The notes below the pieces were generated by a model that was not told the DNA's origin, did no database searches, and worked only from the letters and a program-made list of their open reading frames with translations. Shown in pieces: positions 16,698-25,862 of a DNA stretch of 64,000 bases. The translations under genes and the position numbers were made by a program. The number at the start of each line of letters is the position of its first letter. The first letter of the stretch is position 1. The stretch is from Sulfitobacter albidus (GTDB lineage: Bacteria; Pseudomonadota; Alphaproteobacteria; Rhodobacterales; Rhodobacteraceae): contig NZ_CP073581.1 of assembly GCF_018200035.1 (NCBI RefSeq), positions 1,856,501-1,920,500 on the forward strand, given 5' to 3'.

Positions 16698-17645
16698 ATG
16701 CCCCTGACGCCCGCGCCTTTCTTTACAGATGTGGACCCCGGCCCGGCCGGGGGACATGCGCTGTGGGCCAAGACATCGGATGACAAGCGCATCCGCCTCG
16801 GCGTCTGGCCAAAAGAGGGCGCGCGCGGCACGGTTCTGATGTTTCCGGGCCGCACCGAATACATCGAGAAATACGGGCGCACGGCGGCGGAATTTGCCGC
16901 GCGCGGTCTCGCGACCCTCGCGGTGGACTGGCGCGGTCAGGGGCTGGCCGACCGGCTGCTCGACGACCCGCTCATCGGCCATGTCGACAGCTTTCCCGAC
17001 TACCAAAAGGATGTGGCCACGGTGATGCGCGCCGCGCGCACGCTGAACCTGCCACGGCCCTATTTTCTGGTCGCCCACTCCATGGGCGGCTGCATCGGCC
17101 TGCGCGCGGTGATGGAAGGCCTGGGCGTTCAGGCCGCCGCGTTCACCGGCCCGATGTGGGGGATCCATATCGCGCCGCACATGCGCCTGCCCGCGCGCAT
17201 CCTCACCAAACTGATGCCCAGGCTCGGGCGCGGCCACAGCCTGCCTCCGGGCACCAAACTGACACCTTACGTGCTCAGCGAGCCGTTCGAAGACAACCAG
17301 CTGACCACCGATCCCGAGCTTTACGATATGATGCGCCTGCAATCGCAGGCCCACCCGGAGCTGCAACTGGGCGGTCCCAGCTTTGTCTGGCTGGGCGAGG
17401 CGCTGGAAGAGACCGCGCATCTGGCCGAGCGCGCGGCGCCCAGCCTGCCCTGCCTGACGTTTGTGGGCACCAACGAGCGGATCGTCGACGTCCCGCGCAT
17501 CCACGCCCGCATGGAAAACTGGAAAGGCGGGCAACTGCGCGTCATCGACGGCGCCGAACACGAGGTGCTGATGGAGCTGCCGGAAATACGCGGCCCCCTT
17601 TACGACGAGATCGCGGCGCTCTTCCTCAACACCGCCACCGGCTAG
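16698..17645 (+). CDS. Alpha/beta hydrolase, lysophospholipase-like
   Basis: The 315-residue protein is an alpha/beta hydrolase of the monoacylglycerol lipase/lysophospholipase group. It has the oxyanion strand VLMFPGRTEYIEKYGRTAAE, the strand LAVDWRGQGLADRLL, and the nucleophile elbow VAHSMGG with Ser128. A late LPCLTFVGTNERIVDVPRIH holds the probable acid, and IDGAEHEVLMELPEIR holds the catalytic His. No signal peptide is seen, so it is cytoplasmic. It lies 6 bp after the SCP2 gene. The precise ester substrate cannot be read from the sequence. Confidence 0.88.
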   Translation: MPLTPAPFFTDVDPGPAGGHALWAKTSDDKRIRLGVWPKEGARGTVLMFPGRTEYIEKYGRTAAEFAARGLATLAVDWRGQGLADRLLDDPLIGHVDSFPDYQKDVATVMRAARTLNLPRPYFLVAHSMGGCIGLRAVMEGLGVQAAAFTGPMWGIHIAPHMRLPARILTKLMPRLGRGHSLPPGTKLTPYVLSEPFEDNQLTTDPELYDMMRLQSQAHPELQLGGPSFVWLGEALEETAHLAERAAPSLPCLTFVGTNERIVDVPRIHARMENWKGGQLRVIDGAEHEVLMELPEIRGPLYDEIAALFLNTATG

Positions 17646-17676
17646 CCTTTCTCCGCGCGCCCGCTATCTGTGGCGC

Positions 17677-18699
17677 ATGAGCGAACCTGTCCTGACATTC
17701 ACGCCGGAAGGCTTTTACTGCGCGGCGGGCGATTTTCACATCGATCCGTGGCGCCGCGTGCCCCGCGCGCTGATCACCCACGGGCACGCAGATCACGCGC
17801 GCTGGGGTATGGGCCGCTATCTGGCGACCCACGACGCGCTGCCGGTGATGCGCCACCGGTTGGGCGAAATCGACGCCGAAGGAATCGCCTATGGCGAAGT
17901 GCGCCAGATTGGCGGCGCGCGCGTGTCGTTTCATCCGGCGGGCCATGTGCCTGGGGCGGCGCAGATCCGCGTTGAGGTCGGTGGCGAGGTCTGGGTCGCC
18001 TCGGGCGACTACAAGGTCATCGACGACGGGCTCACGCCCCCGTTTGAGCCGGTGAAATGCCATCATTTCATTACCGAAAGCACCTTTGGCCTGCCGGTGT
18101 TCAACTGGGCGCCGCAGGCGGATGTGGCGGCCCAGATCAACGACTGGTGGCGCGGCTGTGCTGACGCAGGCAAGACCGCGCTGCTGGGCGCCTATTCACT
18201 GGGCAAGGCGCAGCGACTGATGTCGATGCTGGACCCAGCGATCGGCCCGATCCTGTGCCATGCGGCGGTTGAGAACACGAATGCCGTGCTGCGCGATCAG
18301 GGTATCGCCCTGCCCGACACGGTGCTGGCCAATGCCGAGGTCACGGCCAAGACACATCCCGGCGCGATGGTCATCACGCCGCCCTCGGCAATGGGCTCTG
18401 CATGGTCCAAGAAGTTCGGCCCGCAGGAGACCGGATTTGCCTCCGGCTGGATGGCGATGAGGGGGGTACGGCGCAGGCGCGCGGGGGACCGTGGGTTCAT
18501 CATATCGGATCACGCGGACTGGAACGGATTGCTTTGGGCAATTCGTGAAACAGGTGCCGAAAATATATATGTTACACATGGTTACACGGATATCTTCGCG
18601 CGGTACCTGAATGAGCAAGGTTGGAACGCGCAAGTCGTGCCGACGCAGTTCGAGGGCGAAAGCCTCGACCGCGCCGAGGCGGAGGAGGACGCCGCGTGA
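17677..18699 (+). CDS. Ligase-associated DNA exonuclease (metallo-beta-lactamase fold)
   Basis: The 340-residue protein has the metallo-beta-lactamase metal motif THGHADH (His35, His37, Asp39, His40). It then has FHPAGHVPGAAQIRVE and SGDYKVIDDGLTPPFEPVKC, and the beta-CASP features GAYSLGKAQRLM and FIISDHADWNGLLWAI. This matches the exonuclease family that travels with an ATP-dependent DNA ligase in many bacteria, related to archaeal and eukaryotic beta-CASP nucleases. It overlaps the ligase gene by 4 bp, so the pair is coupled. The helicase and phosphoesterase genes that often complete this set are not next to it here. Confidence 0.92.
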   Translation: MSEPVLTFTPEGFYCAAGDFHIDPWRRVPRALITHGHADHARWGMGRYLATHDALPVMRHRLGEIDAEGIAYGEVRQIGGARVSFHPAGHVPGAAQIRVEVGGEVWVASGDYKVIDDGLTPPFEPVKCHHFITESTFGLPVFNWAPQADVAAQINDWWRGCADAGKTALLGAYSLGKAQRLMSMLDPAIGPILCHAAVENTNAVLRDQGIALPDTVLANAEVTAKTHPGAMVITPPSAMGSAWSKKFGPQETGFASGWMAMRGVRRRRAGDRGFIISDHADWNGLLWAIRETGAENIYVTHGYTDIFARYLNEQGWNAQVVPTQFEGESLDRAEAEEDAA

Positions 18700-20294
18700 G
18701 GGCCTTTGCCGAACTCTTTACAGCCATCGATCAAAGCACCAAAACCACCATCAAGGTCAACGCGCTAGCTGCGTATTTTAACGCGGCAGATGATGTGGAT
18801 AAGATATGGACAATCGCACTGTTCTCGGGCCGCCGACCCAAACGCGCGGTCACCACGACCCGCCTGCGCGAATGGGGCGCCGAGGTAGCGGGAATCCCGC
18901 TGTGGCTGTTTGAGGAATGCTATCCCATCGTCGGCGATCTGGCCGAAACGATCGCCCTTGTCCTGCCCCCGAACGAGACGACCGATAACCGCCCGCTCAG
19001 CCAGTGGATCACCGATCTGCGCGCGGTTTACCAAGAGGATGAGGCGGCCAAGAAACGCTTTGTGCTCGACGCATGGGCGCGGCTGGGCGGGACCGAGCGG
19101 TTTATCTTCAACAAGCTCATTACCGGCGGGATGCGCGTGGGCGTCAGCCAAAAGCTGATGACCCGCGCGCTGGCCCGCGCCACCGACCGCGATGGGGCGG
19201 AACTGGCCCACCGCTTGATGGGCAACTGGCACCCTGACGACACGACGTGGCACGCGCTGATTGAGGCCGAAGATGCCTCCGCCGATGCCTCGCGCCCCTA
19301 TCCCTTCTATCTCGCCTACGCGCTTGAGGACGGGCCGGAGGCGCTGGACGCGCCAGAAAACTGGCGCGCGGAGTGGAAGTGGGACGGCATCCGTGGCCAG
19401 CTGATCCTGCGCGGCGGCGAATATTTTGTCTGGTCGCGCGGCGAAGAACTGATGACCGACCGCTTCCCCGAACTGGCCCGTGCGGTTGACTACCTGCCCG
19501 ACGGCACCGTGCTGGACGGCGAACTGCTGGTCTGGCACCCGGATCGCCCGCAGCCCGAAAGCTTCAACACGCTGCAACCCCGCATCGGTCGCAAGACGGT
19601 GCCGAAAAAGCTGCTCCGCGACGCGCCGGTGGTGCTGCACGCCTATGATCTGCTGGAGCATCAGGGCGCGGACATCCGCCAAACCGCGTTCAAAGAGCGC
19701 CGCAAGCTGCTGGAAACGCTCTGTAATGGCCTGCCATCGGACGCGCCTGTGCGGCTCTCCCCGCAACTGCCGTTCGAGGAGTGGCAGGCGCTGCACGCCT
19801 TCCGCGACGGCGCGCGGGAGGCGCAGGCCGAAGGGTTGATGCTCAAACGCGCCGACAGCCCTTATCTGAGCGGTCGCAAGAAGGGCGATTGGTGGAAATG
19901 GAAACTGGCCCCGCTGACCATCGACGCGGTGATGATCTATGCGCAATCGGGCTCTGGCCGCCGCGCGAACCTGTTTACCGATTTCACCTTTGCCGTTTGG
20001 GACGGCGACGCGCTGGTGCCCTTTACCAAGGCCTACAGCGGCCTGACGGATGCGGAATTCCGCAAGATCACCGCCTGGGTGCGCAAGAACACGCAAGCCC
20101 GCTTTGGCCCCGTGCGGCAGGTCACGCCGCACCATGTGTTCGAGATCGCGTTCGAGGGGATCCAGGCCTCCCCGCGCCACAAATCCGGCGTGGCGCTGCG
20201 CTTTCCGCGCATGCTACGCTGGCGGACGGATAAACCGATGGCCGAGGCCAATACGCTCGACGATCTCAAGGACATGCTTGCCACCTATGGATAA
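18696..20294 (+). CDS. ATP-dependent DNA ligase (exonuclease-associated type)
   Basis: The protein starts at a GTG that overlaps the stop of the exonuclease gene and is 532 residues long. The adenylation motif is EWKWDGIRG, with Lys228 the probable AMP-carrying residue. It is followed by FVWSRGEELMTDRFPEL, VLDGELLVW (motif III), AEGLMLKRADSPY (motif IV) and WWKWKLAPLTIDAVM (motif V). An N-terminal helical DNA-binding domain of about 200 residues precedes them. Such ligases are extra to the NAD-dependent LigA that replicates DNA, and are thought to act in DNA repair with the partner nuclease. Its last eight bases overlap the start of the amidohydrolase gene. Confidence 0.93.
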   Translation: MRAFAELFTAIDQSTKTTIKVNALAAYFNAADDVDKIWTIALFSGRRPKRAVTTTRLREWGAEVAGIPLWLFEECYPIVGDLAETIALVLPPNETTDNRPLSQWITDLRAVYQEDEAAKKRFVLDAWARLGGTERFIFNKLITGGMRVGVSQKLMTRALARATDRDGAELAHRLMGNWHPDDTTWHALIEAEDASADASRPYPFYLAYALEDGPEALDAPENWRAEWKWDGIRGQLILRGGEYFVWSRGEELMTDRFPELARAVDYLPDGTVLDGELLVWHPDRPQPESFNTLQPRIGRKTVPKKLLRDAPVVLHAYDLLEHQGADIRQTAFKERRKLLETLCNGLPSDAPVRLSPQLPFEEWQALHAFRDGAREAQAEGLMLKRADSPYLSGRKKGDWWKWKLAPLTIDAVMIYAQSGSGRRANLFTDFTFAVWDGDALVPFTKAYSGLTDAEFRKITAWVRKNTQARFGPVRQVTPHHVFEIAFEGIQASPRHKSGVALRFPRMLRWRTDKPMAEANTLDDLKDMLATYG

Positions 20295-21164
20295 ACCCAA
20301 CGCCGACATGCCCCCGAGCCGCAGGCACCGCGTCGCCGCGCGCCGGAGGGCGCCATCGACACCCATGTGCACATGCTCGCCGGGCGCGATGAATTTCCCC
20401 TTTGGGACGGCCGCGTCGAAAACCCCGCCCCCGGCCCCACACTCGACGGCTGGATTGCACTGCTCGAAGAGCAGATGGAGGCACTCGGGGTCTCGCGCGT
20501 CGTGCTGGTGCATTCGATCTTCTACGGCACCGATAACGCCGTCACCAAAGAGGCGCTGGCCCGTCTGGGCACCCGCGCGCGCGGTGTCGGGCTGTTGCCC
20601 ACCGGCGTTGACGGCCCGGTGATCGACCGTTTCCAAGGCTGGGGCATGGACGCGGTCCGCCTCAACTACGTGCACGGCGGCGTGCTGACGTGGGAGGGCG
20701 CGCAGGCCATGGCGCCTCTGCTCGCGGATCGGGGGATGCACATCCAGATGCTGTGTCACGCGGATCAGCATATGGACGGTATCGCGGACGAAGTACGCGC
20801 GCTGCCCTGCCCGATTGTATTCGACCACCTCGCCTGGCCGTCGGCGGGGCTGAACCCGGCAGGCCACGGGATCGACACGCTGTGTGAGCTGATGGCGGAG
20901 GGTCATGCGTGGGTCAAACTCTCCGGCCTCTACCGGCTCACAAACGCGCCCTACACCGATACCGACGCGCTGGTGGCCAAGCTGATCGCGGCCAATCCCG
21001 CGCGCTGCCTTTGGGGCAGCGACTGGCCGCACATCATGCTGAACGGTGCGCAGATGCCGCGCGGCGCGGATCTCCTGGATGCGTTTGACCGTGTGGTCCC
21101 CGACGATGCGACCCGCCGCCAGATCCTGTGCGAAAATCCCGTAAAGATTTACCACTTCGCCTGA
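20287..21164 (+). pseudogene. Amidohydrolase (PDC-lactonase-like), one frameshift
   Basis: The ATG at 20287 lies inside the end of the ligase gene and begins MDKPNADMPP. After the C5 run at 20311-20315 the family sequence continues in another frame as EPQAPRRRAPEGAIDTHVHM, in which DTHVHM is the metal-binding start of the amidohydrolase-2 TIM barrel. Later motifs include VRLNYVHGG, MLCHADQHMDG, IVFDHLAWPSAG and RCLWGSDWPHIML. One lost base explains the break; repaired, the protein has 292 residues, normal for 2-pyrone-4,6-dicarboxylate hydrolase relatives. The true substrate is unknown. The overlap with the ligase suggests cotranscription rather than shared function. Confidence 0.85.
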
Positions 21165-21230
21165 TCCGCTTGCCCTGCGCGCCTGCCGCGCTTACCTGTG
21201 CACTCTGAAAATCAACGACGAGGTGATACG

Positions 21231-23048
21231 ATGTTCCAACTGCCCTTTCCGGTGCGCGATGCAAATGCCAGTGGTGGCGGTGAGTTCGGCGATCTGCCCG
21301 AATGGAACCTCGATGATCTATACGCCGGTGAGGATGCGCCGGAGCTGAAGCGTGATCTCGATTGGCTCGAGGAGGCCTGCCGCAGCTTTGCCACCGATTA
21401 CGAGGGCAAGCTGGGCGATCTGGACGCGGCGGGACTGCTGGAGTGCGTGCTGCGCAACGAGCGCATCAACATGATCGCCGGACGCATCATGTCCTACGCG
21501 GGGCTGCGCTATTACCAGCAGACAACCGACGGCGGCCGGGCAAAATTCATGTCCGATTGCCAGGAAAAGATCACCAATTTCACGACACCGCTGGTGTTCT
21601 TCACGCTTGAGCTGAACCGGCTGGACGACGCGCATCTCGACGGGTTGCTGGCGCAGAACGAGGATCTGGCGCGCTACAAGCCCGTGTTCGACCGCATCCG
21701 CGCGATGAAGCCTTATCAGCTGAGCGATGAGATGGAGAAATTCCTGCACGATCTGGGCGTTGTTGGCGATGCGTGGGAGCGGCTGTTTGACGAAACCATC
21801 GCCGGGCTGGAATTCGACGTCGAGGGCGAGATCCTTGGCATCGAGGGTACGCTGAACCTGCTGACCGATCCCGACCGCGACCGGCGCGAAGCGGGGGCGC
21901 GCGCACTGGCGTCGGTGTTCACCAATAATATCAAAACCTTCGCCCGTGTGCACAACACGCAGGCCAAGGAAAAGGAAATCCTCGACCGCTGGCGCGGGAT
22001 GGAAACGGCGCAGACCGGGCGGCACCTGTCCAATCACGTGGAGCCGGAGGTGGTCGAGGCGCTGCGCAACGCCGTGGTCAAGGCATACCCGGATCTGAGC
22101 CACCGCTACTACGCGCTGAAACGCAAATGGCTGGGGCTGGACAGGATGCAGGTCTGGGACCGCAACGCGCCCCTGCCCATGGAAGACCCCAAGACCGTCG
22201 ATTGGGATACCGCCCAGAAAACCGTGATGGAGGCCTATTCGGCCTTTGATCCGCGCATGGGCGAGCTGGCAAAGCCGTTCTTTACCGATGGCTGGATCGA
22301 CGCGGGCGTAAAGCCCGGCAAGGCGCCCGGCGCCTTTGCCCACCCCACCGTGACGGATGTGCACCCTTACGTGATGCTCAACTATCTGGGCAAACCGCGC
22401 GACGTGATGACCCTCGCGCATGAGCTGGGCCACGGGGTGCATCAGGTGCTGGCCGCGGGCCAAGGCGAGATGCTGTCCTCCACCCCGCTGACGCTGGCGG
22501 AGACGGCGAGCGTGTTTGGCGAGATGCTGACCTTCCGCAAAATGCTCGACGGCGCGCAGACCCAGGCAGAGCGCAAGGTGCTGCTGGCGGGCAAGGTCGA
22601 GGATATGATCAACACGGTCGTGCGCCAGATCGCCTTTTACGACTTTGAATGCAAACTGCACGCGGCGCGGCGCGGCGGGGAGCTCACGCCCGAAGACATC
22701 AACGCGCTGTGGATGTCCGTGCAGGCCGAAAGCCTCGGGCCAGAATTCGAGTATATGGAGGGGTATGAGACCTTTTGGGCCTATATCCCGCATTTCGTAC
22801 ACTCGCCCTTCTACGTCTATGCCTACGCCTTTGGTGACGGTCTGGTGAACGCGCTTTACGCCGTCTACGCAGAGGGCGCCGAAGGGTTTGAGGAAAAGTA
22901 TTTCGACATGCTCAAGGCCGGTGGATCCAAACATCACAAGGAACTTCTCGCGCCCTTCGGCCTCGATGCGTCGGATCCGGCGTTCTGGGACAAGGGGCTG
23001 TCGATGATCTCGGGCATGATCGACGAATTGGAGGCGATGGAGGATTGA
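21231..23048 (+). CDS. pepF: M3-family oligoendopeptidase F
   Basis: The 605-residue zinc peptidase of the M3B group cleaves short peptides in the cytoplasm. The metal site is HELGH at residues 397-401 (TLAHELGHGVHQVL), with the third ligand expected in the following helix (LTLAETASVFGEM). The N-terminus (FGDLPEWNLDDLYAGEDAPE) and the closing KAGGSKHHKELLAPFGLD are family-typical. The ATG at 21231 has GAGGTGAT upstream and is preferred over an in-frame upstream start. The gene is followed directly by a GNAT gene whose TTG start overlaps its stop. Confidence 0.93.
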   Translation: MFQLPFPVRDANASGGGEFGDLPEWNLDDLYAGEDAPELKRDLDWLEEACRSFATDYEGKLGDLDAAGLLECVLRNERINMIAGRIMSYAGLRYYQQTTDGGRAKFMSDCQEKITNFTTPLVFFTLELNRLDDAHLDGLLAQNEDLARYKPVFDRIRAMKPYQLSDEMEKFLHDLGVVGDAWERLFDETIAGLEFDVEGEILGIEGTLNLLTDPDRDRREAGARALASVFTNNIKTFARVHNTQAKEKEILDRWRGMETAQTGRHLSNHVEPEVVEALRNAVVKAYPDLSHRYYALKRKWLGLDRMQVWDRNAPLPMEDPKTVDWDTAQKTVMEAYSAFDPRMGELAKPFFTDGWIDAGVKPGKAPGAFAHPTVTDVHPYVMLNYLGKPRDVMTLAHELGHGVHQVLAAGQGEMLSSTPLTLAETASVFGEMLTFRKMLDGAQTQAERKVLLAGKVEDMINTVVRQIAFYDFECKLHAARRGGELTPEDINALWMSVQAESLGPEFEYMEGYETFWAYIPHFVHSPFYVYAYAFGDGLVNALYAVYAEGAEGFEEKYFDMLKAGGSKHHKELLAPFGLDASDPAFWDKGLSMISGMIDELEAMED

Positions 23049-23524
23049 GCCTCTGGCTTGATCCGCTTTCCACCGATGATTTTGCGCGGGTGGCCCATAT
23101 CACCGTGGCCCCCGCGCAAATCAAATTCTCCGGCACCGTGGCAGAGGCGTTCGAGACCGCAGAACCGGGCGTTGATTTCCACGCGATTGTGGAGGGCGAC
23201 ACGCCCGTCGGGTTTTTCAAGATCGACCGCGACTATGCGCAGCGATACCCGTTTGCCGCGCCAGATGGGCTGGGCCTGCGCGCCTTTCTGATCGACCACG
23301 CACAGCAGGGGCGCGGGCTTGCCACGCGCGCCGTACGTGCCCTGCCCGCGTATCTGGCGCGGCACTACATTGCCAGCACGCTCTATCTCACCGTCAACCT
23401 GGTGAACGCCCCCGCGATCCGCTGCTATCTGGCCGGTGGGTTCACCGACACCGGTGACATCTGGCCCCACGGCGACGCCGGGCCGCAGCACATCATGCGG
23501 ATGGATCTTCGAACCGCGCGATAA
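23045..23524 (+). CDS. GNAT-family N-acetyltransferase
   Basis: The 159-residue protein has the acetyl-CoA-binding signature QQGRGLATRAVRALPAYLAR and the later strands STLYLTVNLVNAPAIRCYLA and GGFTDTGDIWPHGDAGPQHI. It starts at a TTG whose last two bases and the following A form the TGA of pepF, so it is read by termination-reinitiation. The acceptor substrate is unknown. Its last 32 bases overlap, tail to tail, with the end of the convergent polysaccharide-type gene. Confidence 0.82.
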   Translation: MSLWLDPLSTDDFARVAHITVAPAQIKFSGTVAEAFETAEPGVDFHAIVEGDTPVGFFKIDRDYAQRYPFAAPDGLGLRAFLIDHAQQGRGLATRAVRALPAYLARHYIASTLYLTVNLVNAPAIRCYLAGGFTDTGDIWPHGDAGPQHIMRMDLRTAR

Positions 23525-24413
23525 AGCGGTCGATCAGCGCGGGCTCGGTCGTCGACAGGCAGTTTTGCGCAAAATACCAGTGGATGTATTTGTCGTAGGG
23601 GCGCAATTTGACCGGAGCGTTGAGCGCCTCGGCCATGTCGTCGGCGGTATGGGCGACGGTTGCGATGTGATGGAAATCCGACTGACCGCAGAGGATCACG
23701 GGCTTGCGGTGCAGATAGGCCTCGATCCCGACGGCAGAGTTGATGGTGACCACATGGCGCGCCGCCGCGATCATGTCGTGGATATTGGCGGAAACGATGT
23801 GCAAATGCGGATGCGCCGTCGCCAGCGCATCCAGCCGATCCGCCGCCTTGCGATCCTTATCGAGCGGATGCAGCTTGACCATGACCGGCGCATCGGTGGC
23901 GCGGCACACCGCTTCGACCATCTCGAACGGGGGAATGTAGGCTGTCTCTTCGACACCGCGATGCGCTTCGGATTGCAGGAACACGGCAACGCCGCGTGGC
24001 AGATCGACCGCCTCCTGCGGCTGCGGATAGCGCGATTGCCGCGCGATTACGAGCCTGCCGCGCAGACGTTTGAAAAATACCTGTGCCGCGTCGGCGTCCG
24101 TGTCGCGCGGATCGAATTCGCGCGCCGCAATGGAGGACGCCGCTCGGATGCCCTGCGGATCGACGTGCCAGAACGGGTAGATATAGGCGAGCCCCACGTT
24201 GCGCAGACGCGGGTGCGCAAATGCCCCGTGATTGACCACGTGAAAGGCGTCGTCCGCTGCGACCTGATCCAGCACCGTATCCCGATCCAGCTTGCGCAAT
24301 TCGAACGGTATGCCCCGTTCGCTCAGCCCCTCGACCAGCTTGCGGTAGAACGGCATCAGCCCCGATCCCCCCGGCCCCAGCCACGATCCGGGAAGATGGA
24401 AAACAAAGCGCAT
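23493..24413 (-). CDS. Capsular-polysaccharide-type glycosyltransferase-like protein
   Basis: The 306-residue protein opens FVFHLPGSWLGPGGSGLMPF and ends in a domain with APVMVKLHPLDKDRKAADRL, HLHIVSANIHDMIAAARHVV and TINSAVGIEAYLHRKPVILC. The K-x-H-P and T-x-x-S-x-x-G-x-E-A pairing is the pattern seen in KpsC/KpsS-type Kdo transferases and related surface-polysaccharide enzymes. A role in surface glycan assembly is therefore likely, but the sugar and acceptor are unknown. Its ATG follows immediately after the TAA of the DksA-like gene, and its tail overlaps the convergent GNAT gene by 32 bp. It lies 10 kb from the kps genes of the window. Confidence 0.7.
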   Translation of the reverse strand: MRFVFHLPGSWLGPGGSGLMPFYRKLVEGLSERGIPFELRKLDRDTVLDQVAADDAFHVVNHGAFAHPRLRNVGLAYIYPFWHVDPQGIRAASSIAAREFDPRDTDADAAQVFFKRLRGRLVIARQSRYPQPQEAVDLPRGVAVFLQSEAHRGVEETAYIPPFEMVEAVCRATDAPVMVKLHPLDKDRKAADRLDALATAHPHLHIVSANIHDMIAAARHVVTINSAVGIEAYLHRKPVILCGQSDFHHIATVAHTADDMAEALNAPVKLRPYDKYIHWYFAQNCLSTTEPALIDRFIARFEDPSA

Positions 24414-24683
24414 TTATTTGAGCTGACTGTCTTTACTGCCGCGCCGGTTGATGCCGCCCCGGAATTTTTGGGCGCCATCGCGCTCCTGCACACACTCAAG
24501 GCACAACTTGACCCCCGGCAGTGCGGCGCGGCGCGCATGCGGGATCGGCTCTTCGCAATCGGCGCAATGGGTCAGGCTCTCCCCCACGGGGGTGCGGCGG
24601 GCCTTGAGCCGCGCCAATTCATCGTTGATCGATGCTTCAATCTGTTCCGATACCGCGCCGTCGCGCGTCCATCCTCCGGCCAT
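24414..24683 (-). CDS. DksA/TraR-type C4 zinc-finger protein
   Basis: The small protein (89 residues) contains the four-cysteine zinc finger HCADCEEPIPHARRAALPGV followed by KLCLECVQERD. A short helix, GAVSEQIEASINDELARLKA, precedes it. DksA-family proteins of this compact form bind the RNA polymerase secondary channel or act as related factors. The long coiled-coil of true DksA is missing here. The ATG at 24683 has GGAGG eight bases upstream; a longer in-frame version lacks such a site. The stop codon touches the ATG of the next gene, so the two are coupled. Confidence 0.82.
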   Translation of the reverse strand: MAGGWTRDGAVSEQIEASINDELARLKARRTPVGESLTHCADCEEPIPHARRAALPGVKLCLECVQERDGAQKFRGGINRRGSKDSQLK

Positions 24684-24754
24684 GGTCGGGCCCTCCTGCA
24701 TCAAGGTTACCCCGTGGGCGGCGCTGCGACAACGCCACCGCACGGCCGTACGCG

Positions 24755-24787
24755 CAAAAACGCCGCGACCCGAAGCGGATCGCGGCG
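24755..24787 (-). terminator. Rho-independent terminator for rpoH
   Basis: On the minus strand an 8-bp stem CGCCGCGA / TCGCGGCG (24761-24787) with an 11-base loop is followed by TTTTTG. It begins about 20 bases after the rpoH stop. Confidence 0.8.
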
Positions 24788-24806
24788 CGTGTTTGGCGTC
24801 AAAGGC

Positions 24807-25703
24807 TCAGGCGGTGGCAAGCATCCCCTTTTCGCGGGCAAGCTCGCGCATCCGCTTTTGCAGCTTTTCGAACGCGCGGACTTCGATCTGGCGGATCCGC
24901 TCTCGGCTCACGTCATATTGACCAGACAGGTCTTCCAGCGTCACCGTCTCGTCCGACAGGCGGCGCTGGGTCAGGATATCCTTTTCGCGGTCGTTGAGCA
25001 CCTCAAGCGCCTCGGCCAGCATTTCCCGGCGGGTTTCGAGCTCATCGCGGGCCTCGTAATCGCCCGCCTGATCCGCGTCCTCATCCTCGAGCCAGTCCTG
25101 CCATTGCATCGTGCCCTCGCCTTCGGAGCCGACGGTGGCATTCAGCGACGCATCCCCGCCCGACATCCGCCGGTTCATCGAGACGACCTCGGCCTCGGTC
25201 ACGCCCAGCTGGGTCGCGATTTCGGTCACGTTTTCGGGGCGCAGATCGCCCTCTTCCAGCGCGCCGATCTTGTTCTTGGCCTTGCGCAGGTTGAAAAACA
25301 GCTTTTTCTGGCCCGACGTCGTGCCCAGTTTCACCAGCGACCACGAGCGCAGGATGTATTCCTGAATGGAGGCGCGGATCCACCACATTGCGTAGGTCGC
25401 CAGACGGAACCCTTTCTCGGGATCGAAGCGTTTGACCGCCTGCATCAGACCGACATTCGCCTCGGAGATTACTTCGGCCTGCGGCAGACCGTAGCCCCGG
25501 TAGCCCATCGCAATCTTGGCCGCGAGACGCAGGTGGGACGTCACCATCTGGTGTGCGGCCTCCGTGTCCTGCTCCTCGACCCAGCGTTTGGCCAGCATGT
25601 ACTCCTCTTCCGGCTCCAGCAGGGGAAACTTGCGGATCTCCTGCATATAGCGGTTCAGACCCCCTTCGGGCGTCGGTGCGGGCAGATTTGCGTAATTGGC
25701 CAT
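24807..25703 (-). CDS. rpoH: RNA polymerase sigma factor RpoH (sigma-32)
   Basis: The 298-residue protein is the heat-shock sigma factor. It opens MANYANLPAPTPEGGLNRYM. Region 2 follows (HLRLAAKIAMGYRGYGLPQA, then DPEKGFRLATYAMWWIRASI), then the RpoH-box-type stretch SWSLVKLGTTSGQKKLFFNL. Region 4 is LNDREKDILTQRRLSDETVT to [20 protein letters not shown]. The ATG at 25703 has GAGGGAAAGA upstream. The leader is A+T-rich, as expected for a regulated promoter. The gene has its own terminator. Rhodobacterales often carry more than one rpoH; which copy this is cannot be told here. Confidence 0.95.
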   Translation of the reverse strand: MANYANLPAPTPEGGLNRYMQEIRKFPLLEPEEEYMLAKRWVEEQDTEAAHQMVTSHLRLAAKIAMGYRGYGLPQAEVISEANVGLMQAVKRFDPEKGFRLATYAMWWIRASIQEYILRSWSLVKLGTTSGQKKLFFNLRKAKNKIGALEEGDLRPENVTEIATQLGVTEAEVVSMNRRMSGGDASLNATVGSEGEGTMQWQDWLEDEDADQAGDYEARDELETRREMLAEALEVLNDREKDILTQRRLSDETVTLEDLSGQYDVSRERIRQIEVRAFEKLQKRMRELAREKGMLATA

Positions 25704-25862
25704 GGTCTTTCCCTCCGTCGGTGCGCGGCATGTTACAGCGCTTAACATCCATATGTGCCGTTAGCGGGCAACATACAAGTTCCGGGCGCTCGCTTTCGTT
25801 CACGAATATATAACAAACGTTACCAAATAATGATCCCGGCCCGCTCTGCTTTGTCGCAGGTG

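Noticed and set aside
23436..25745. A 769-residue plus-strand open frame across rpoH and the polysaccharide-type gene
   Set aside because: It runs antisense to three well-supported genes and has no recognisable domain.
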